Shown here: positions 5,043 to 5,477 of the stretch, piece after piece | Position numbering within the stretch: the first letter of the stretch is position 1 | Layout: each line of letters begins with the position of its first letter | From: CAZABC01 sp964483405 | GTDB lineage: Bacteria > Chloroflexota > Limnocylindria > Limnocylindrales > CSP1-4 | DNA: 5,477 bases | Direction of reading: 5' to 3' | NCBI GenBank assembly: GCA_964483405.1 | Contig: CAZABC010000062.1 | Location: forward strand, 1 to 5,477 | Notes under the pieces: model-generated | Told to the model about the DNA's origin: nothing | Databases searched by the model: none | Seen by the model: the letters and a program-made list of their open reading frames with translations, nothing else | Program-made: the position numbers and the translations under genes

Positions 5043-5279
5043 CTACTTGCCCTGTTCCGACATCTGCTTCTCGACCTCGCGCGCGACGCGACGATCGCGG
5101 GCGCGCCGGGCGAGCCACCAGCCGACGAGGATCGGCCAGATGAGCGACCCGACGGCGCCGACGAGCGCGGCGACGGCATAGGCCGGGATCGGATCCATGA
5201 AGTCAGTGGCATCCCAGATGACCAGGAAGCCGAACGTGACGAGACCGCCGATCGTGACGGCGATCAGGTTCCGGATCAT
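5043..5279 (-). CDS. Small two-helix membrane protein, function unknown
   Basis: This is a 78-residue protein with hydrophobic helices at about residues 4-22 (NLIAVTIGGLVTFGFLVIW) and 33-57 (AYAVAALVGAVG... ILVGWWLA). They are joined by an acidic loop DATDFMDPIP and followed by a strongly charged tail (RRARDRRVAREVEKQMSEQGK, 58-78) that is probably cytoplasmic. The ATG at 5279 is chosen because GGAGGAG lies just upstream; the longer open frame to 5393 adds Pro/Arg-rich sequence and overlaps the neighbouring gene. I recognise no family. It starts 52 bp after the stop of the upstream partial gene on the same strand, suggesting one transcript, and a strong hairpin follows it. A role linked to the envelope is inferred only from topology. 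Confidence 0.78.
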   Translation of the reverse strand: MIRNLIAVTIGGLVTFGFLVIWDATDFMDPIPAYAVAALVGAVGSLIWPILVGWWLARRARDRRVAREVEKQMSEQGK

Positions 5280-5287
5280 GGGCTGGA

Positions 5288-5294
5288 CTCCTCC
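5288..5294 (-). promoter_or_regulatory. Ribosome-binding site of the 78-residue membrane protein
   Basis: The minus strand reads GGAGGAG, 8 bp upstream of the ATG at 5279. This fixes the start well inside a longer open frame that would otherwise reach 5393 and overlap the preceding gene. Confidence 0.8.
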
Positions 5295-5331
5295 GCAGAT
5301 GGCTGGGCCGGGACAAGGTACTGCCGGTGGC

Positions 5332-5477
5332 TCAGCCCTCGCGGGCCTCCTCGACAGCGTCGGCCACGTCGGCGGCGACCTTCTGGGCCGCATCGCCGGC
5401 CGCCTCGCGCGCCTCGTCGACCGTCGCGGCGGCCTCCTCGGCCGTGGCCGCGGCCCTCTTGGTCGCCTCGTCGACCG
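5332..5477 (-). CDS. C-terminal part of an Ala/Glu-rich helical protein (LEA-like), cut by window edge
   Basis: The last 47 codons of a minus-strand gene are visible, ending at TGA (5334-5332); its start lies beyond the right edge. The residues are almost only Ala, Glu, Asp, Val, Lys/Arg and Thr, with motifs such as VDEATKRAAATAEEAAATVD and VADAVEEAREG. The two VDEA motifs are 18 residues apart, and the pattern suggests an amphipathic or coiled helix. Such sequences resemble group-3 LEA-type or YtxH-associated tails of stress and envelope proteins; the family cannot be settled from this fragment. There is no Cys, Trp or aromatic residue. The gene reads toward the small membrane protein 52 bp downstream, so the two are likely co-transcribed. 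Repetitive composition makes the frame plausible, and the abrupt end of this pattern at the stop supports it. Confidence 0.65.
   Translation of the reverse strand, partial: VDEATKRAAATAEEAAATVDEAREAAGDAAQKVAADVADAVEEAREG

Noticed and set aside
4739..5212. Minus-strand protein containing GGRRPAGGRR-type repeats
   Set aside because: The repeats come from the 21/18-bp array; the frame overlaps the membrane protein gene and ignores its stop and hairpin. No ribosome-binding site was seen.
5280..5393. Longer N-terminus of the 78-residue membrane protein starting at 5393
   Set aside because: The extension is Pro/Arg-rich, overlaps the upstream partial gene in another frame, and bypasses the GGAGGAG site at 5288-5294.

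Overview
The window is very GC-rich DNA. By eye well over two thirds of bases are G or C, and third codon positions are strongly G/C. It contains an exact run of 100 N, the usual sign of a scaffold join of unknown length, so it is probably from a draft or metagenome-assembled genome. Coding style, strong GGAGG ribosome-binding sites before the minus-strand genes, a Tat-exported Gly-rich decapeptide-repeat protein and an XRE regulator with a 'GDxRAWDA' C-terminal domain would fit a high-GC Chloroflexota or Actinomycetota-like bacterium. This placement is inference; no rRNA or marker gene is present.

Layout, left to right. Positions 1-51 hold a 17-bp tandem repeat that runs off the left edge. 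A two-domain SseA-like sulfurtransferase (113-1006, +) follows. It converges on a minus-strand pair: a small three-helix membrane protein (1023-1349) and, upstream of it in transcription order, a 608-residue exported repeat protein (1374-3200). Positions 3201-3975 carry no credible gene. They hold a 24-bp tandem array broken by the 100-N gap (3437-3664) and a candidate operator (3897-3947). Next is an XRE-type HTH protein (3976-4665, +) whose C-terminal half may have a PD-(D/E)XK-like fold. A second gene-poor stretch (4666-5042) holds a 21/18-bp tandem array and a perfect 13-bp-arm hairpin. The right end holds two minus-strand genes: a 78-residue two-helix membrane protein (5043-5279) and the C-terminal end of an Ala/Glu-rich helical protein cut by the window edge (5332-5477).

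The sulfurtransferase is a stand-alone metabolic gene. The exported repeat protein and the small membrane protein are 24 bp apart and probably co-transcribed. The last two genes look like a small envelope or stress operon. The most unusual aspects are three unrelated G/C-rich tandem arrays in the gene-free stretches, a heptamer (GACATGG) shared by the 24-bp array and the regions around the regulator, and the regulator's candidate nuclease-like domain. I see no CRISPR array, transposase, tRNA or rRNA.
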